From Bradyrhizobium sp. STM 3809 (GTDB taxonomy: Bacteria > Pseudomonadota > Alphaproteobacteria > Rhizobiales > Xanthobacteraceae), in the NCBI RefSeq assembly GCF_000239795.1, contig NZ_CAFJ01000481.1, positions 1 to 32,912 on the forward strand: a stretch of 32,912 nt of DNA, in the 5' to 3' direction. The translations under genes and the position numbers were made by a program. Shown in pieces: positions 8,175 through 16,054 of the stretch. Every line of letters begins with the position of its first letter. The first letter of the stretch is position 1. The notes beneath the pieces were generated by a model that did no database searches, had not been told where the DNA came from, and saw only the letters and a list, made by a program, of their open reading frames with translations.

Positions 8175-9140
8175 GCGGCTGATCAGCACGCGCGCGGCGA
8201 GCACGACGATCAGGATGGCGCCGTTGGCGGCGACCTGCCAGTCCGGCGGAATCCGCATGAAGGTCAACAGCGGCGACGCCGCCAGCGCCAGGGTCAGCGC
8301 GCCGATGACGGCGCCGATCGGCGACACGCGGCCGCCGATGAACTCGCCGCCGCCGAGGATGACGCCGGCGATCGACAGCATGGTGTAGCCGTTGCCGATA
8401 TTCGCATCGGCCGAGGTCGTGGTGCCGATCAGCGCGAGGCCCGACAGCACGCCGAACAGGCCGGCACAGGCGAACAGGGTCATCTTGGCCTTCAACAGCG
8501 ACCAGCCGGCCCGGCTGATCGCCAAGGCGTTGCCGCCGGAGCCGCGCAGGATGGCGCCGTAGGACGTGCGCATCAGGCCGACATAGGCGACCGCGGCGAT
8601 CACGACCGCGGCAAGGATCGGGAACGGCACGAGCGGCGGCTTGAGGCGCATGATCTCCAGCAGCCAGTCCGGCGCCTTGCCGCCGGGCTTCGGCAGCATC
8701 AGGACGGCGAGTCCCTGCCAGACGAAGCTCATGCCTAGCGTGACGACGATCGACGGCAGGTTGCGCAGATGGATCAGGGCGCCGAGCGCGGCGTAGACGG
8801 CGATGCAGCCGAGCAGCGTAACGATCCCGAGCAGCGGGACGTCGCGCAGCCAGGTCGCGGTGACGCAGCCGACGAAACCGACGAACGCGCCGATCGACAG
8901 ATCCAGGTCGTTTCCGGCGATAACGAACATCTGCGCGATCGTCGCCAACGCGATCGGCACGGCGAGATTAAGCATCAGCGTGAAGCCGAAATAGCTGATG
9001 GCGCGCGGATTGAGCCAGGCGATGCCGATCAGCACGAGCGCGAGCGACAGCGCCGGCAGCAGCGCCCGCAGCAGCCGCGGCACGTTCGGAGCTCCGATCA
9101 GGGGCAGGCCGCGCCTGTCCGGCACGCTCAGCGAGGCCAT
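8157..9140 (-). CDS. Sugar-type ABC transporter permease (RbsC-like), first permease of operon
   Basis: A 327-residue inner-membrane permease of the BPD_transp_2 family. Recognisable elements are IAQMFVIAGNDLDLSIGAFV, the LPSIVVTLGMSFVWQGLAVL segment and GYTMLSIAGVILGGGEFIGG, the counterpart of the 'AAVVLGG..L.GG' loop of RbsC. About 9-10 hydrophobic stretches are visible. The ATG at 9140 is 4 nt after the ATPase stop, implying translational coupling. The paired, non-identical permease downstream suggests a heterodimer, unlike the RbsC homodimer of E. coli. Confidence 0.9.
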   Translation of the reverse strand: MASLSVPDRRGLPLIGAPNVPRLLRALLPALSLALVLIGIAWLNPRAISYFGFTLMLNLAVPIALATIAQMFVIAGNDLDLSIGAFVGFVGCVTATWLRDVPLLGIVTLLGCIAVYAALGALIHLRNLPSIVVTLGMSFVWQGLAVLMLPKPGGKAPDWLLEIMRLKPPLVPFPILAAVVIAAVAYVGLMRTSYGAILRGSGGNALAISRAGWSLLKAKMTLFACAGLFGVLSGLALIGTTTSADANIGNGYTMLSIAGVILGGGEFIGGRVSPIGAVIGALTLALAASPLLTFMRIPPDWQVAANGAILIVVLAARVLISRKDAQP

Positions 9141-9144
9141 GGCG

Positions 9145-10614
9145 TCAGCCCGCTTCGGCGAAGGAGGACTGGATGACCTTCTGCTCGGTCAGCTCGTCGC
9201 GGGTCAGGTCGGCAACGATCAAATCGTTGCGGAACACATAGACGTGGTCGCATTGCTTCAACTCGTCGAACTCCGTCGTGTACCACAGGAAGGTGCGGCC
9301 GGCGTCGGCCTCGGCGCGAATGAGCTCATAGACCTCGAGCTTGGTCCCGACATCGACGCCGCGCATCGGATCGTCCATCAGCACGATGCGCGCATCCGAG
9401 CCGAGCGCGCGGGCAAACAGCGCCTTCTGCTGATTGCCGCCCGACAGCGAGAGGATGTTGTTGTCGATGTCGGGGGTCCGTATGCGAATCTTGTCGCGCC
9501 AGTGCATGGCGAGCTCATACTCGCGCCGGGCCGAGATCAGCAGGCCGCTGCGCAGGCTGTGCAGCGAGCGGACGCCGATGTTCTCCGCGATCGACCACAG
9601 CGGAAAGATGCCGTCGGCCTGACGGTCACCGGCGACCAGCGCGACGCTGGCCGTGACCTCCATGCCCGTCGTCGCGCGCGTCGCGGCGGCGAAGATCGAC
9701 AGCAGCAGGCTGGTCTGGCCGTGGCCGGCGAGACCGGCGAGCCCGATGATCTCGCCCTCATGCGCGACCAGCTCCCCGGCTCCGTTCTGGCGCGCCGGCC
9801 GGGCGCGTACGCGCAACGGCGATTGGCCGCGGCGGCGTTCGTGGCCGGCCTCGACGTCGCGGGCGTGGACCTCGACGTCGCCCATCGCCGCGACCAGCCG
9901 GTCGCGGTCAAACGCCGCCGCAGGCGCGTCGGCGACCGTGGTGCCGTCGCGCATCACCACGATCCGATCGCAGTTCGCGATCACCTCTCCCAGGAGATGC
10001 GAAATGAAGATGCAGCTGATGCCGTCGCCGACCGCGCGGCGGACGAAGCCGAGCAGCTGGCCGGCGGTGTGCGCGTCGAGCGAGGAGGTCGGCTCGTCGA
10101 GGATCACCAGCCGTACCGGCTCGTCGGTCACGGTGAAGGCGCGCGCGACCTCGACCATCTGGCGGCGGCCGATCGGAAGATCCTGCACCAGGTCGGATGG
10201 CGCGATGCCGTGGCCCGGGAAGATCGCGTCGAGCTTGTCGAGGATCAGCCGGCCGGCCCTGCGCCGCCAGGTGAAGCCGGTGAGCGAGGGATGAAAGACG
10301 CGGGTGTTCTCGGCCACCGTCAGGTTGGGACAGAGCGAGAGCTCCTGGAATACGCAGCGAACGCCGAGCTGCTTGGCCGTCCCCGGCGCGTAGTTCGCCG
10401 GCACCGCGCCGGCGATCGCGAGCTGTCCGCGATCGGCCGTGGCAGTGCCGGCGAGGATGTGCATCAGCGTCGACTTGCCGGCGCCGTTGTGGCCGACGAG
10501 CCCTAGGCATTCGCCCTGTGCGAGCGCCAGATCGACGCCGCCGAGCGCGCGGACGGCGCCGAAATATTTTTCGACGCCGCTCAGCCTCACCAGCTCAGGC
10601 CGCGTGTCGGTCAT
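9145..10614 (-). CDS. Sugar-type ABC transporter double ATPase (RbsA-like)
   Basis: A 489-residue cytoplasmic ATPase with two fused nucleotide-binding domains, as in the RbsA/MglA (CUT2) group. Domain 1 has Walker A GHNGAGKST (41-49), Walker B LVILDEPTSSLD and a switch histidine in FISHLLGEV, with a weak signature (LPIGRRQ). Domain 2 has the altered P-loop usual for the group (GLAGHGQTSLL) and a clear signature LSGGNQQK, but its Walker B reads VLMDDPMRGVD, with Asp where the catalytic Glu normally stands. The region joining the domains is Arg-rich. It lies between the binding-protein and permease genes. The substrate is unknown. Confidence 0.92.
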   Translation of the reverse strand: MTDTRPELVRLSGVEKYFGAVRALGGVDLALAQGECLGLVGHNGAGKSTLMHILAGTATADRGQLAIAGAVPANYAPGTAKQLGVRCVFQELSLCPNLTVAENTRVFHPSLTGFTWRRRAGRLILDKLDAIFPGHGIAPSDLVQDLPIGRRQMVEVARAFTVTDEPVRLVILDEPTSSLDAHTAGQLLGFVRRAVGDGISCIFISHLLGEVIANCDRIVVMRDGTTVADAPAAAFDRDRLVAAMGDVEVHARDVEAGHERRRGQSPLRVRARPARQNGAGELVAHEGEIIGLAGLAGHGQTSLLLSIFAAATRATTGMEVTASVALVAGDRQADGIFPLWSIAENIGVRSLHSLRSGLLISARREYELAMHWRDKIRIRTPDIDNNILSLSGGNQQKALFARALGSDARIVLMDDPMRGVDVGTKLEVYELIRAEADAGRTFLWYTTEFDELKQCDHVYVFRNDLIVADLTRDELTEQKVIQSSFAEAG

Positions 10615-10653
10615 CCGGCCCCTGTGCTCGCGAACAGCACGCGCGTTCAGCCG

Positions 10654-11679
10654 TCACTTCATGTTGGCCTTGATCGCAGCAACCGCTTCGGCCTGGGTAT
10701 ATTCGTGGCTTGCCACGCCGCCCTTGGGGATGTTGGGCAGCTCGGTTTCGAAATTGTCCTGAGTGAAGGCGAGATAGGGCACCAGCAGGTCGTGCGGAAT
10801 CGACTTGTTGCCGTCCAGCACCTGCTGCGCGACCCAGAACGCCAAGGTCGAGACGCCCGGCGCGATCGAGGCGGACCACGTCTTGTAGCCGTCCTTGGCC
10901 TTCTGCTCTTTCCACCACTGCAGCTCGTCCTGGCGATTGCCCATGATGATGGTGGGCCGCGGCTTGCCGGCGGCGGCGAAGGCCTGCGCCGCGCCGTAGC
11001 CGTCGCCGCCCTGGTCGACCACGCCGACGATGTCGGGCAGCGATGGCAGCACGGTGGCGACCGCCTTCTGCGCCGTGGTCTGGTCCCAGTCGCCGGTCAC
11101 CGAGCCGACGATCTTGAATTCGGGATGCGCCTTCACGCCTTCGAGAATGCCGGCATGGATCGCTTCGTCGATCGAGGTGCCGGCGAGGCCGCGGATCTCG
11201 AGCAGATTGCCGCCCTTCGGCTGGAACTTGGCCATCTCCTCGACCTCCTGCCGGCCCATCGCCTTGAAGTCGACGACGACGCGATAGGCGCAGGGCTCGG
11301 TGACGATGCCGTCGAACGACACCACGACGATGCCGGCATCGCAGGCCTGCTTCACGGCACCGTTCAAGGCGTCCGGCGAGGAAGCGTTGATGACGATCGC
11401 ATCATAGCCCTGCAGGATCAGGTTCTGGATCTGCGCCGCCTGGGTCGGCACCTCCTTGTCGGCAGTGGTGAAGATGTCGGCCGCGGCGACGACCTTGTCG
11501 GCGACCGCCTTCTTGGTGACGATCTCGTAGCTCTTGAGCATCGCCTGGCGCCAGGAATTGCCGGCGTAGTTGTTGGAAAACGCGATCTTTTTGCCGCTGG
11601 TGTCGGCCAGCGCCGAGTTGGCGATGATGGTGCTGCTGAGGGCGGCGCAGACGGCCGCGATGGCGATGCCGGACTTCAT
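10654..11679 (-). CDS. Periplasmic sugar-binding protein of ABC transporter (RbsB-like)
   Basis: A 341-residue Peripla_BP_4-type solute-binding protein. Signal peptide at about 1-26 (hydrophobic core GIAIAAVCAALSS, cut near ALA-DTS). The mature part begins KKIAFSNNYAGNSWRQAML and contains the family segments LILQGYDAIVINASSPDALN, DAGIVVVSFDG and DIVGVVDQGGDGYGAAQAF. The ATG at 11679 follows a strong GGGAGGGTG ribosome site; a longer reading to 11706 would start inside a palindrome and spoil the signal peptide. First gene of the operon binding protein, ATPase, permease, permease. The ligand is probably a sugar, sugar alcohol or related polar compound. Confidence 0.9.
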   Translation of the reverse strand: MKSGIAIAAVCAALSSTIIANSALADTSGKKIAFSNNYAGNSWRQAMLKSYEIVTKKAVADKVVAAADIFTTADKEVPTQAAQIQNLILQGYDAIVINASSPDALNGAVKQACDAGIVVVSFDGIVTEPCAYRVVVDFKAMGRQEVEEMAKFQPKGGNLLEIRGLAGTSIDEAIHAGILEGVKAHPEFKIVGSVTGDWDQTTAQKAVATVLPSLPDIVGVVDQGGDGYGAAQAFAAAGKPRPTIIMGNRQDELQWWKEQKAKDGYKTWSASIAPGVSTLAFWVAQQVLDGNKSIPHDLLVPYLAFTQDNFETELPNIPKGGVASHEYTQAEAVAAIKANMK

Positions 11680-11704
11680 GGATTCACCCTCCCCTGCGGC
11701 CGTC

Positions 11705-11717
11705 ATGCGGTCCGCAT
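11705..11717. promoter_or_regulatory. 13-bp palindrome upstream of ABC operon, possible operator
   Basis: ATGCGG-T-CCGCAT is a perfect inverted repeat 26 nt upstream of the binding-protein start, followed on the plus side by an A/T-rich run. Position and symmetry suit a repressor site for the ABC operon. The remainder of the divergent gap (11680-11967) shows no gene. Confidence 0.45.
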
Positions 11718-11967
11718 TATTTTTTCAAAGCGTCTGAGTGGCGCACCTCAAGATACCGTTGCGGCTCTGGTTCCACAAGCTGCGCGCATCCCGCGCGATG
11801 TTCCGTCAGTCTCATTCTGTCAACTTCGGCACCAGCCGGAGCGCCATCGGCGAAAGGCCCTGCGCGGCTTGCGCGGAACCCACCCGCAATTTTGAATGGC
11901 TCGGGGCATTGTGCCGTCTGCGGCAATGCACAATTCACCCTCACCTGTCCCCTCAAGGAAAGCGCAG

Positions 11968-13065
11968 ATGAGCACGTCGAAACTGTTCGAGCCCACCAAG
12001 CTCGGTCCGATCACCCTGGCCAATCGCGTCGTGATGGCACCGCTGACGCGCAACCGCGCCGTCGAGGGCCTCGCCCCGGGTCCGCTGACAGCCACCTACT
12101 ACGCGCAGCGCGCCAGCGCCGGGCTCCTGATCTCCGAGGCCAGCCAGGTGTCGCAGCAGGGCCAGGGCTATCAGGACACGCCCGGCATCTATTCCAAGGC
12201 GCAGATCGCCGGCTGGCGCAAGGTCACCGACGCGGTGCACGCCAAGGGCGGCCGCATCTTCATCCAGCTCTGGCATGTCGGCCGCATCTCGCATGTCTCG
12301 CTGCAGCCCGGCGGCGGCGCGCCGGTGGCCCCCTCGGCCATTGCCGCCAAGACCAAGACCTTCGTCGGCGGCGCCTTCACCGACGTCTCGACGCCGCGCG
12401 CCCTCGAGCTCGCCGAGATCCCCGGCATCGTCGAGGCGTTCAAGCAGGCCGCGCTGAATGCGATCGAGGCCGGCTTCGACGGCGTCGAAATCCACGGCGC
12501 CAATGGCTATCTGCTCGACCAGTTCGCCAAGGACGGCGCCAACAAGCGCACCGACGCCTATGGCGGATCGATCGAGAACCGCGCCCGGCTGATGATCGAG
12601 GTCGCGAAGGCCGTCTCCGGCGCTGTTGGCGCCGACAAGACCGGCATCCGCCTGTCGCCGGTGACGCCGGCCAACGACATCACCGATTCCAATCCGCAGG
12701 CGCTGTTCGACTATATCGTCGACCAGCTCAACGCGTTGAAGCTCGTCTACATCCACGTCATCGAGGGCGCCACCGGCGGGCCGCGCGACGTCGCGCCGTT
12801 CGACTATGCCTCGCTGCGCAAGCGCTTCCACGGCACCTATATCGCCAACAATGGCTACGACCTCGCGCTCGCCAACACGCAGCTCGACGCCAACGCCGCC
12901 GACCTCATTGCCTTCGGGCGTCCGTTCATCGCCAACCCCGACCTGGTCGAGCGGCTCAAGACCGGCGCGCCGCTCAATGAGCTCGATCGCGCCACGCTCT
13001 ATGGCGGCGGCGAGAAGGGCTATACCGACTATCCGACGCTTGGGTCCGCGCAAGCTGCGGAGTGA
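11968..13065 (+). CDS. Old Yellow Enzyme-type flavin oxidoreductase (NemA-like ene-reductase)
   Basis: A 365-residue FMN-dependent TIM-barrel enzyme that uses NAD(P)H to reduce activated C=C bonds, nitro compounds or nitrate esters; same length as E. coli NemA. Signatures: N-terminal LFEPTKLGPITLANRVVMAPLTRNRA, IFIQLWHVGR, and GFDGVEIHGANGYLLDQF with the substrate-binding His/Asn pair, followed by RTDAYGGSIENRARL. The C-terminal FGRPFIANPDLVERL and GYTDYP are also typical. The ATG at 11968 has an AAGGA site 8-9 nt upstream; the frame is open to 11896 but the extra residues are not family-like. Divergent from the ABC operon; a shared role is not evident. Confidence 0.95.
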   Translation: MSTSKLFEPTKLGPITLANRVVMAPLTRNRAVEGLAPGPLTATYYAQRASAGLLISEASQVSQQGQGYQDTPGIYSKAQIAGWRKVTDAVHAKGGRIFIQLWHVGRISHVSLQPGGGAPVAPSAIAAKTKTFVGGAFTDVSTPRALELAEIPGIVEAFKQAALNAIEAGFDGVEIHGANGYLLDQFAKDGANKRTDAYGGSIENRARLMIEVAKAVSGAVGADKTGIRLSPVTPANDITDSNPQALFDYIVDQLNALKLVYIHVIEGATGGPRDVAPFDYASLRKRFHGTYIANNGYDLALANTQLDANAADLIAFGRPFIANPDLVERLKTGAPLNELDRATLYGGGEKGYTDYPTLGSAQAAE

Positions 13066-13079
13066 TCGTCGTCCCGTAG

Positions 13080-13118
13080 GGTGGGCAAAGCGCCGCCGCC
13101 AGGCGGCGCGTGCCCACC
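13080..13118. repeat. Two-part hairpin repeat after the OYE gene
   Basis: GGTGGGCA (13080-13087) pairs with TGCCCACC (13111-13118), and inside it GCGCCGCC (13090-13097) pairs with GGCGGCGC (13102-13109) around a 4-nt loop: an almost continuous 16-bp stem. The outer motif (GGGTGGGCAAAG ... TGCCCACC) resembles a dispersed repeat of Bradyrhizobium intergenic DNA. It may also end transcription of the OYE gene, although no T tract follows. Confidence 0.7.
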
Positions 13119-13250
13119 ATGCATCGGTGCACGCGGTGGGAATGGCGGGCACGCGCGGGGCAGCTCGGGTAACACTCTGGTTCGTTGGCGCGCCTTTGGC
13201 CGCCCTACGCTCGGACGATGCGCCGGGCACGACCAGCGGAAGACAGACGA

Positions 13251-13274
13251 AAGGCCGGGATTTCTCCCGGCCTT
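13251..13274 (-). terminator. Rho-independent-type terminator for the TonB-dependent receptor gene
   Basis: A perfect 10-bp stem AAGGCCGGGA / TCCCGGCCTT with a 4-nt loop lies about 58 bp after the receptor stop, reading on the minus strand. The following minus-strand bases (TCGTCTGTC) are only moderately T-rich. The stem is identical to that of the terminator at 23182-23205. Confidence 0.6.
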
Positions 13275-13331
13275 CTTGCCACGGCGGGGGCTTTCCGTGG
13301 CGCGGCGCTGACGCGCCCTTGATCGGCTTGC

Positions 13332-15707
13332 TCAGAATTTCGCGCGGATGCCGGCATAGGCGGCGAGCGGCATGCCCGGCACGACGCTGCGCGGGTCGTT
13401 GAACGCGAAGGCGTTGCCGCCGCCGGCAGTGTTGAAGCCGCCCGTATTGAACACCGTGCCGGACGAGTAGTAGCGCTGGTTGAACAGGTTCTGGATCAGC
13501 CCGAACACCTCGACATTCTTGGTGACCTGGTACGACGTGTTCACGTTCACGACCCAGTAGGACGGGACCTTCGGATAGACGTTGGTCTCATCATGCAGCA
13601 GATACTGGCTACCGACATAGTTGAAGCTGGCGCCGACCTTCCAGTCATCGGTCACGGCGTAGTCGGCCCCGAGCTTCAGGCGGTGCGCCGGGATGCCGGG
13701 AATGTGGTTGCCCGGGACGACTCCGACAGGAGCCTGCAGGAACGGATCATTGACGTCGAAGGCGCTGCGGAAGGTCGCATCGATGAAGGTGTAGTTGGCG
13801 TAGGCCGTCCAGCGGTTCCAGTTCAGGTCGAGCTTGGCCTCGACGCCCTGGCGCAGCGTGGTGCCGGCGTTCTTGAAGTAGCCGCGCACCGGGTTGGCCG
13901 GATCGACGACCTGGATGATGTCGTCGGAATTCTCGGTGCGAAACAGGCTGAGGCCCCACCGCAGCTTCCAGCCGTCATCGACCGACACCGCCTTGATCGG
14001 CGCCTTGCGGTAGGGCGGCGGCGCCGCGGCATCAGCCGACGAGCCGCCGGAGATCTCTCCGCGCAGACCGCCCTCGATGGTGCGCGACACCACCTGCTTG
14101 AGCGGCGGATCGGCGATCAGGAAGTTATCGATCAGGCAGGGATTGTTGGGATCGGAGCAGCCGAGCTCCAGCGGCGTCGGCGCGCGGTTGGCCTCGGAGT
14201 AGCCGGCATAGCCGGTGATGTTCGGCGTGAACTTGTAGGTGAAGCCGGCGACCGGATTGAAGCGCTGGAAGTTGTTGTTGCTGTTCAGCAGCGGCAGGTT
14301 ACCGCCCAGGTCCCGCAGATTGATCTGGGCCCAGTTGAAGCGACCGCCCGCGGTGAAGGCCAGCTGCGAGGTGATGTCGAAGGTGTTGGTCGCGTACAGG
14401 CCGAGATAGGTGTTCTTGGCGTTCAGGTTGACGGGCGCGAGGCCGGCGGCCGGCTGATCGATGAACACGCCGAGGCCGGTCACGAACAGATTGTTGTCGA
14501 TGGTCCCGAGCTCGGAGGTCGCCGCAAAGTTGGTGTTGCCGTGGTCGACGCTGGCGCCGACGACGAAATGGTTGTCATGGCCGAACAGCTGCGTCGTCGA
14601 GGTCGCCTGCACCGAACCGCCATAGCTGTCGGTCTTGACGGAGTTGCGGTCGATCTGGCCGAGGATGGCATCGCCGGCCAGCGTGTTGGCGACGGGGCCC
14701 GCCCGGTTGATATCGAGCAGAGTGCCGGTGGCGTCGGCGATCCCGAACACGCCGCCATTGTCCTGCACCTCGGTGCCGTTGCCGTCGAAGCGCGCCGACT
14801 TGTAGTTCCGATAATAGCCGTTGGCCTGGACCGACAGCGTGTCCGTCGGCTTCCATGTCGCGCTGGCCTGCACCATCTGCATCTGCAGATGCAGCGACTG
14901 CGGCCAGGTGTAGACGCTCGACCAGCGCTGGTTCAGCATCTCGATCGGCGTTGCGGCCACCGAACCGAGCTTGTTGTCGGCGCCGGTGAACGACAGATGG
15001 AATTCGGTGGTGTCGCCGCGCGCGCCGAAATCGGCATACATCCGCCGGATCTGCGAGGCCGAGGAGTGGTCGCGCCAGCCGCGGTCATAGGCGCCCTCCG
15101 CGGCGATGTAGGCCGAATAGGTGCCGTTGTTCCAGCCATATTGCGCGCCCGACTGGATGCGGCCGAAGGAGCCGCCGAACAGCTGCGCTTCGCCGCCCTG
15201 GTAGGTGAAGCCGTTCTTCATCTCGATCGACAGCGCGCCGCCGGTGGCGTTGAGGCCGAACAGCGGGTTGTTCGGCATCAAGGTCATGCGCGCGATCGCC
15301 ATCTCCGGGATCAGGTCCCAGTTGACGACGTCGCCGAACGCCTCGTTGATGCGGGTGCCGTTCTGATAGACCGCGATTCCCTGCGGCGTACCGAGCACGG
15401 GCGAAGCGGTCTGGCCGCGATAGTTCACGTCGCGCTGGAACGCATTGCCGGTCTGATCGCCGAGCGAGACGCCGGGCACCGATTGCAGGATATTGTCGAG
15501 CAGCGACGGCGCGCGCGTATGGTCGAGCTCGCTGGCGCCGACGGTCTCGACATTGGAGGGGATCTTGTCCTTGGCGATCTCGCTGCCCTGCACCGGCGAG
15601 ACATTGACGACATCGAAGGTCGGCAGCGCATCCTGCGCATTTGCGGCCATGGGCAGCAACGCACACGTCGCGAGAAATGCGCTCTTCAGCGCCGAGAGTC
15701 TGGTCAA
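13332..15707 (-). CDS. TonB-dependent outer-membrane receptor, candidate lanthanide (LutH-like) receptor
   Basis: A 791-residue outer-membrane receptor: signal peptide 1-24 (cut at ANA-QDA), a TonB box near FDVVNVSP (31-38), plug domain to about 160 (SLLDNILQSVPGVSLGD, RGQTASPVLGTPQGIAVYQN), then a long beta-barrel ending in a C-terminal Phe. The barrel includes a Cys pair in LGCSDPNNPCLIDNF. The start is unusual: no ATG fits before Met20, and a TTG at 15707 preceded by GGGGGAC gives a complete signal peptide. The family says only that it imports a scarce, large or complexed ligand using TonB energy. Proximity to a lanmodulin-like gene and to tonB-exbBD suggests lanthanide uptake, as for the LutH/lanM neighbourhood of Methylobacterium; this is inference, and iron or another chelate remains possible. 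Confidence 0.9.
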   Translation of the reverse strand: MTRLSALKSAFLATCALLPMAANAQDALPTFDVVNVSPVQGSEIAKDKIPSNVETVGASELDHTRAPSLLDNILQSVPGVSLGDQTGNAFQRDVNYRGQTASPVLGTPQGIAVYQNGTRINEAFGDVVNWDLIPEMAIARMTLMPNNPLFGLNATGGALSIEMKNGFTYQGGEAQLFGGSFGRIQSGAQYGWNNGTYSAYIAAEGAYDRGWRDHSSASQIRRMYADFGARGDTTEFHLSFTGADNKLGSVAATPIEMLNQRWSSVYTWPQSLHLQMQMVQASATWKPTDTLSVQANGYYRNYKSARFDGNGTEVQDNGGVFGIADATGTLLDINRAGPVANTLAGDAILGQIDRNSVKTDSYGGSVQATSTTQLFGHDNHFVVGASVDHGNTNFAATSELGTIDNNLFVTGLGVFIDQPAAGLAPVNLNAKNTYLGLYATNTFDITSQLAFTAGGRFNWAQINLRDLGGNLPLLNSNNNFQRFNPVAGFTYKFTPNITGYAGYSEANRAPTPLELGCSDPNNPCLIDNFLIADPPLKQVVSRTIEGGLRGEISGGSSADAAAPPPYRKAPIKAVSVDDGWKLRWGLSLFRTENSDDIIQVVDPANPVRGYFKNAGTTLRQGVEAKLDLNWNRWTAYANYTFIDATFRSAFDVNDPFLQAPVGVVPGNHIPGIPAHRLKLGADYAVTDDWKVGASFNYVGSQYLLHDETNVYPKVPSYWVVNVNTSYQVTKNVEVFGLIQNLFNQRYYSSGTVFNTGGFNTAGGGNAFAFNDPRSVVPGMPLAAYAGIRAKF

Positions 15708-15792
15708 GACGTCCCCCAGTTTTCTTGTCGACCAGCTCAGGCCCTGCTCGCGCCCCCGGAGCCCACCCGCGCCGAAGCCGGCCGATTTACCC

Positions 15793-15818
15793 GTTTACCA
15801 ATGCTGACATTGGTAAAC
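15793..15818. promoter_or_regulatory. Perfect 11-bp inverted repeat upstream of receptor gene, probable operator
   Basis: GTTTACCAATG (15793-15803) and CATTGGTAAAC (15808-15818) form a perfect inverted repeat around CTGA, 86 bp upstream of the receptor start and about 240 bp before the divergent response-regulator gene. It is far more AT-rich than its surroundings and has operator-like geometry. The cognate regulator is unknown. The rest of 15708-16054 holds no gene. Confidence 0.6.
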
Positions 15819-16054
15819 AGCGGCAGACGTCGCCGCAACGGGCAAATTTCTTCGAGGCCTAGGGACATTCTTCCCGGATCCCGAAAGAGGCGACCACTTG
15901 GTCAGCATATTTCCCAGCGCGAGCCGCATTGTTGCACCCGATGGTGGTTTGCAAGTAGCAAGATGTCAAAACTCACACATGCGGACGGGATGCCAGCGGC
16001 GGCACTCCGGTTTTGCAGGCGCAGCATTGGCCGAGAGAACGAAATCTGAGTCGC

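Noticed and set aside
7070..10506. Long plus-strand frames opposite the ABC operon
   Set aside because: The minus strand encodes canonical permeases and ATPase with motifs; the plus frames are repetitive Arg/Asp/Gly/Gln shadows.
7193..11679. ABC operon as the inner-membrane part of lanthanide import (LutA/E/F-like)
   Set aside because: Binding protein, double ATPase and permeases are clearly of the sugar RbsBAC type, and the OYE gene separates them from the receptor.
13593..16049. 818-codon plus-strand open frame
   Set aside because: Antisense shadow of the TonB-dependent receptor, whose plug, TonB box and barrel are evident. The shadow runs on through the palindrome-bearing gap and has no family features.
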